From assembly GCF_014269225.2 (NCBI RefSeq), contig NZ_CP077097.1:1556001-1620000 (forward strand): a DNA stretch of 64,000 nt. Reading direction: 5' to 3'. Each line of letters begins with the position of its first letter. The first letter of the stretch is position 1. The position numbers were made by a program, and so were the translations under genes. Origin of the DNA: Pseudomonas anuradhapurensis (GTDB taxonomy: Bacteria; Pseudomonadota; Gammaproteobacteria; Pseudomonadales; Pseudomonadaceae). This document shows, piece after piece, positions 60,483 through 64,000 of the stretch. The notes beneath the pieces are model-generated. The model was not told the origin of the DNA and did no database searches. It was given only the letters and a program-made list of their open reading frames with translations.

Positions 60483-62829
60483 CCGGCACCCAGTGGTCGA
60501 TGAGTGCCAGCAGCTCTTCGCGGCGGAATGGCTTGGCCAGATAGTCGGTCATGCCCGCCGCCCGGCAGCGCTCGCGCTCCTCGGGCATGGCATTGGCGGT
60601 GAGGGCGACGATCGGCAAGTCGGGCCAGCGGCCGCTCTGGCGGATGCGTCGGCTGGCCTCGTAGCCATCCATCACCGGCATGTTGCAGTCCATCAGCACC
60701 AGGTCGAAGGTGTCCTGCTCGAGCATTTCCAGGGCTTCGGCGCCCTGGGTCGCCAGTTGTACCTGGCAGCCCAGCTTGGCCAGCATGCCCTTGGCTACCA
60801 GCTGGTTCACCGGGTTGTCCTCCACCAGCAGGATCCGCGCGCGGCCTTGTTCCAGGGTGATGGCCGGGCTGGCGAGCGGGTGTTCGGGTTCGAAGCCTTG
60901 CAAGGTGCGGCGCAGGGTCTGGTACAGGGCGTTGCGCGCCAGGGGGCGGGCCAGTTGATGCAGCGGGGCGAGGGCGACCGATTGTTCGCTGGGCAGGAAG
61001 TTACCGTAGGCGGTCACCAGCAGGATTGGGGTTTTCAACGCCGGGCGCAGTTCGAACAGGCGGTCGAGATCATCGGTGATCAGCAGGTCGATGGCGGCGG
61101 CATCCAGCGTGGCGCTGCTGTCATGGCGCTGATACGCCAGCCCCCAGGCGGGCAGCAGGTCCTGGAGCAATTCATCAAGCCCGCTGCCGGCCATGGTCAG
61201 TGCCGCCACCCGTCCTTGTAGCGGGGGCGGAGCGATGGCCTCGGTGTGCACGGCCAATGGCAGCTCGGCACTGAAGCGGCTGCCAAAGCCCGGCTGCGAA
61301 TCAATGTAAAGGCGGCCCTGCATGGCCTTGCACAGGTTGTGCGTCAGCGCCAGGCCCAGGCCGGTGCCGCCAAACTGGCGGGTGATGCCGGCGCCGGCCT
61401 GGGTGAATGGCTGGAAGATTCGTGCCTGGGCTTCTTCGGGGATGCCAATACCGGTATCGCGCACTTCCAGGCGCACGCCGCCGACAATGGTGGTCAGGCG
61501 CACATCGACGCGGCCGAAACGGGTGAATTTGAGGGCGTTGGACAGCAGGTTGCTGACCACCTGGCGCACCCGTGTGGGGTCGCCCAGCACACTGCTGGGG
61601 AAGTCGCGGGCGATCAGGCAGGTCAGCTCGACACTCTGCGCAGTGTTCTGTGACAGCAGGTTGGCGGTGTCTTCGACCATCGAGCCCATGTCGAACGGGA
61701 TGTGCTCCAGCTCCAGCTGGCCGGCATCGAACTTGGACAGATCGAGGATATCGTTGAGCAGCTCGACCAGTACCTTGCCTGAGTCATGGGCAATCGCCAG
61801 CTGCTGGCGCTGTTCGCTGGGCAAGGGGCTGTCCAGGGCCAGGGCGATCATGCCGAGCATGCCGTTGAGCGGGGTGCGGATCTCATGGCTCATGTTGGCG
61901 AGGAAGGCGGAACGCGCCTGGGCCATGTCCAAGGCCCGGCGGCGGGCCTCTTCCAGTTCCTGGTTGGAGCGGCTCAGGCTGTTGTTGCTGGCTTTCAGCT
62001 CATTGGTGCGCGCCGAGACGATGTCTTCCAGCTCGTTGAGGTACTGGGTCAGGCGGTTTTCCGCGTTGCGGCGCTGATCGATCTCGGTGGCCATGCTGAC
62101 GAATTGCTGGTTGGCGACTTTCACCAGCACCCCGATTTCATCGTTTTCGTGACCATGCGGGCAGTCCAGGCGGGTTCGCCGAGGCTTGCGTGGGTCGCGA
62201 CCACTGAGCGCGCCGATCACGGTTACCAATGGCTTGGTCAGCATCATGTAGAAGAGCGCCAGCAGGATGCCGGTCAACACCAGGCTGCGCGCGAAGCCGT
62301 TGACCAGGGTGACACCGGCGCGGTCGAGGAAGCGGGCGCCGAAGGCGTAGGTGTCCACCTCCAGGTACAGGTTGCCGAGGTAGTCGTCGGGCATGTGGGT
62401 CAGGTACAGGCGATCCTCGAACTGGCGCTGCTCGCCGAACAGGAAATCGCTCAGTGACCGATAGCGGTCCTGCATGCGCGGACGCTGGACATCGGCCAGC
62501 ACCATGCCGTTGTTGTCGCTCAGCCGTGCGCGGATGACCGCCGGCGATTGCAGCAGGCCGCTGGTCAACTCCAGGGCCAGCTCCGAGTCGATGTTGTAGG
62601 CGATGCGCGAGGCCGGGTTGTGGCTGATTTTCAGCAAGTCGCGCACTTCTCGGTTGATGGACGCGTCTTCGCTGGCATAATCGATGCCGATCTGGATGAG
62701 ACTGAGCAATGTTCCCAGGATGAAGCCGACCAGGACTGTCAACCGGGCTTGCTTGTATGACAGGCGATTGGTGAACTTTATATCCATGAGTGCCGAGCCG
62801 GTTCCACGTTCCTTGCGCAGCGCAAGCAT
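60472..62829 (-). CDS. sagS: SagS-like hybrid histidine kinase
   Basis: A 785-residue sensor close in size to P. aeruginosa SagS (786) and in the same syntenic block. Order: TM1 (~29-49), periplasmic sensor (~50-190), TM2 (~195-215), linker with coiled coil (~255-320), HisKA with SHEIRTPLNG, HATPase with GTGLGLAL, a pseudo-receiver stretch and a C-terminal REC domain with Asp in LVLMDCNMPVMDG. The REC lysine is in LAKPF. In P. aeruginosa it switches cells to biofilm growth via BfiSR and HptB. Start at 62829 matches SagS length; an ATG at 62787 is possible. Confidence 0.87.
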   Translation of the reverse strand: MLALRKERGTGSALMDIKFTNRLSYKQARLTVLVGFILGTLLSLIQIGIDYASEDASINREVRDLLKISHNPASRIAYNIDSELALELTSGLLQSPAVIRARLSDNNGMVLADVQRPRMQDRYRSLSDFLFGEQRQFEDRLYLTHMPDDYLGNLYLEVDTYAFGARFLDRAGVTLVNGFARSLVLTGILLALFYMMLTKPLVTVIGALSGRDPRKPRRTRLDCPHGHENDEIGVLVKVANQQFVSMATEIDQRRNAENRLTQYLNELEDIVSARTNELKASNNSLSRSNQELEEARRRALDMAQARSAFLANMSHEIRTPLNGMLGMIALALDSPLPSEQRQQLAIAHDSGKVLVELLNDILDLSKFDAGQLELEHIPFDMGSMVEDTANLLSQNTAQSVELTCLIARDFPSSVLGDPTRVRQVVSNLLSNALKFTRFGRVDVRLTTIVGGVRLEVRDTGIGIPEEAQARIFQPFTQAGAGITRQFGGTGLGLALTHNLCKAMQGRLYIDSQPGFGSRFSAELPLAVHTEAIAPPPLQGRVAALTMAGSGLDELLQDLLPAWGLAYQRHDSSATLDAAAIDLLITDDLDRLFELRPALKTPILLVTAYGNFLPSEQSVALAPLHQLARPLARNALYQTLRRTLQGFEPEHPLASPAITLEQGRARILLVEDNPVNQLVAKGMLAKLGCQVQLATQGAEALEMLEQDTFDLVLMDCNMPVMDGYEASRRIRQSGRWPDLPIVALTANAMPEERERCRAAGMTDYLAKPFRREELLALIDHWVPVNG

Positions 62830-62890
62830 AGCCGATCAACCCCGGCTGCTGGTGGGTCTGTCGCACATTCAGCCTTGATTGATTTACTGG

Positions 62891-62999
62891 CTGTGCCGGC
62901 CTCTTCGCGGCTAAAGCCGCTCCCACAGGTACACCAAAGGTCTCAAGGGCGGTGATAAACCTGTGGGAGCGGCTTTAGCCGCGAAGAGGCCAGCACAAC
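62891..62999. repeat. REP pair (TTCGCGGCTAAAGCCGCTCC variant)
   Basis: Inverted copies 62896-62929 and ~62960-62999; the inner arms are GCGGCTAAAGCCGC, a variant of the TTCGCGGG family. Lies between divergent genes. Confidence 0.9.
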
Positions 63000-63029
63000 A
63001 ACCCCGAATCTGAATTTGCAGGAGCCCTG

Positions 63030-63920
63030 ATGGACGCTCGCTTGATTGCTTTCCTGGACCGCGCCGAATCGGTACTGGCGCGCCTCGAACCTCTGTTGCC
63101 GGCAACACGTCCGAACATCGACTGGGCCACCACCCTGGCCGCGCGCTGGCAGCGCGACGGCCGCAGCGGCTATCTGCTGCCGCTGCAGGTCAGCCTGGAC
63201 ATTCGCCTCAGCGACCTGATCGGCGTCGACCTGCAGCGTGACCAGCTGGGCCGCAACACCCACCAGTTCATCAACGGCCTGCCCGCCAACCACGCATTGT
63301 TGTGGGGTTCGCGCGGTACTGGCAAGTCGTCGCTGGTGCGGGCCCTGCTGGCCGAACACGCTAGTGCCGGTTTGCGCCTGATCGAAATCGAACGTGATCA
63401 CCTGGCCGACCTGCCACGCGTGGTCGAGCAACTGCAGAAGCTGCCGCAGCGCTTCATCCTGTTCTGCGACGACCTGTCGTTCGAAGCCGGGGAGGGCGAC
63501 TACCGGGTGCTCAAGAGCGTGCTCGATGGCTCGCTGGAACAGGCCCCGGACAACGTGCTGCTGTACGCCACCTCCAACCGCCGCCACCTGGTCCCGGAAA
63601 AACAGAGCGACAACGAAAACTGGAAAATGGTCGACGGCGAACTGCACCCCAACGAAGCGGTGGAGGACAAGATTGCCCTGTCCGACCGTTTTGGCCTGTG
63701 GCTGTCGTTCTACCCTTTCAGTCAGGAACACTTCCTCAACGTGGTCGAGCACTGGATCGGCCAGCTGGCACGCCCGGCCGGCTTGCGCTGGCAGCGTGAC
63801 GAAGCCCTGGACATCCTCGCCGTGCGCTGGGCCACCGGCCGCGGTAACCGTAATGGCCGCTGTGCCTATCAGTTCGCCCGCTACTGGGTCGGGCTGCAAT
63901 TGCTGGAGCAAAGTAAATGA
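63030..63920 (+). CDS. DUF815-type P-loop ATPase
   Basis: A 296-residue AAA-like ATPase (DUF815 family) with Walker A GSRGTGKSS (~92-100), Walker B FILFCDDLS and a sensor-like SNRRHLVPE. The cellular role is not established. ATG at 63030 follows GGAG. Its TGA overlaps the ATG of the next gene (ATGA), so the two are translationally coupled and likely work together. Confidence 0.87.
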   Translation: MDARLIAFLDRAESVLARLEPLLPATRPNIDWATTLAARWQRDGRSGYLLPLQVSLDIRLSDLIGVDLQRDQLGRNTHQFINGLPANHALLWGSRGTGKSSLVRALLAEHASAGLRLIEIERDHLADLPRVVEQLQKLPQRFILFCDDLSFEAGEGDYRVLKSVLDGSLEQAPDNVLLYATSNRRHLVPEKQSDNENWKMVDGELHPNEAVEDKIALSDRFGLWLSFYPFSQEHFLNVVEHWIGQLARPAGLRWQRDEALDILAVRWATGRGNRNGRCAYQFARYWVGLQLLEQSK

Positions 63921-64000
63921 TCGACCTCAATGCCAGTGGCGCCGGACTCGACGGCTACAACCTGCTGGCGGCGCAAGTGCAGGCGCTGTTTGCCGACGAG
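63917..64000 (+). CDS. partial GAF-domain protein, candidate free methionine-R-sulfoxide reductase
   Basis: Only the first 28 codons are inside the window (MIDLNASGAGLDGYNLLAAQ...). Start by ATGA overlap with the DUF815 gene. The beginning resembles GAF-domain MsrC/YebR-type proteins that reduce free methionine-R-sulfoxide, which would fit the nearby msrB, but this is weak evidence from a short fragment. Confidence 0.5.
   Translation, partial: MIDLNASGAGLDGYNLLAAQVQALFADE

Noticed and set aside
9881..62999. Regularly recurring ~30-bp repeats that could suggest CRISPR
   Set aside because: They are self-palindromic, paired and inverted, spread over the window between genes with unequal distances and no cas genes; they are REP elements.

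Overview
The window reads as the core chromosome of a fluorescent pseudomonad, most likely of the Pseudomonas putida group. It is GC-rich with very long non-coding shadow frames. It carries the EF-P arginine-rhamnosylation pair earP/efp, the genus-restricted DUF3509 family, an htpX-aminotransferase-msrB-gpx-hybrid-kinase block arranged as around sagS in P. aeruginosa, and dozens of the short palindromic REP elements typical of P. putida. I see no prophage, insertion sequence, integrase or CRISPR array.

Layout. 1-6.3 kb: a small exported protein, the complete dTDP-L-rhamnose operon rfbBDAC (rmlBDAC), a 231-bp palindromic element, and wecB on the opposite strand. 6.3-19 kb: comEA, pyrF, an MDR reductase, an SDR, an MFS exporter divergent from a MocR-type regulator, a chemoreceptor, a BenE-type transporter, a GST, a glutaredoxin-like protein, folE and an Smr-domain protein. 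19-29 kb: an isochorismatase-like hydrolase divergent from prmB, aroC, an MFS transporter translationally coupled to an acireductone-dioxygenase-like cupin that has lost a metal ligand, a DUF3509 gene with an RpoN-type promoter and upstream dyads, an ankyrin protein and a ZIP transporter. 29-37.5 kb: an LTA-synthase-like membrane sulfatase, rraB behind a structured leader, a cytochrome c, a class I glutamine amidotransferase, a CorA-type channel, a PlsC-type acyltransferase, a crotonase and tRNA-Ser(GGA). 37.5-53 kb: a TonB-dependent receptor, an MFS, an SDR/LysR pair, a GreA/B-like factor, earP-efp, ohrR-ohr, two further LysR regulators (next to a TauE-family transporter and a DUF1127 gene), class II DAHP synthase and a spermidine-synthase-like methyltransferase. 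53-64 kb: a DEAD-box helicase with an unusually structured leader, a YgiD-like dioxygenase, tpm, htpX, an alaA-like aminotransferase, msrB, gpx, a SagS-like hybrid kinase, a DUF815 ATPase and the start of a probable GAF-domain protein.

Functional links. The rfb operon makes dTDP-L-rhamnose, which is both an O-polysaccharide precursor and the donor used by EarP to modify EF-P Arg32; donor synthesis, enzyme and target are all in this window. Oxidative-stress repair recurs (ohr/ohrR, msrB, gpx, glutaredoxin, htpX, possibly a free-methionine sulfoxide reductase at the right edge). Aromatic and folate precursor genes (class II aroF, aroC, folE) are scattered rather than clustered.

The most interesting signals are in the non-coding DNA: (i) the DEAD-box helicase leader, with several perfect stems including one that buries the start codon; (ii) a junction-like leader before rraB; (iii) an RpoN promoter with three upstream dyads before the DUF3509 gene; (iv) perfect dyads next to a MocR and two LysR genes; and (v) a 231-bp palindrome between rfbC and wecB. 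All functions come from reading motifs and gene context; no database search was run.
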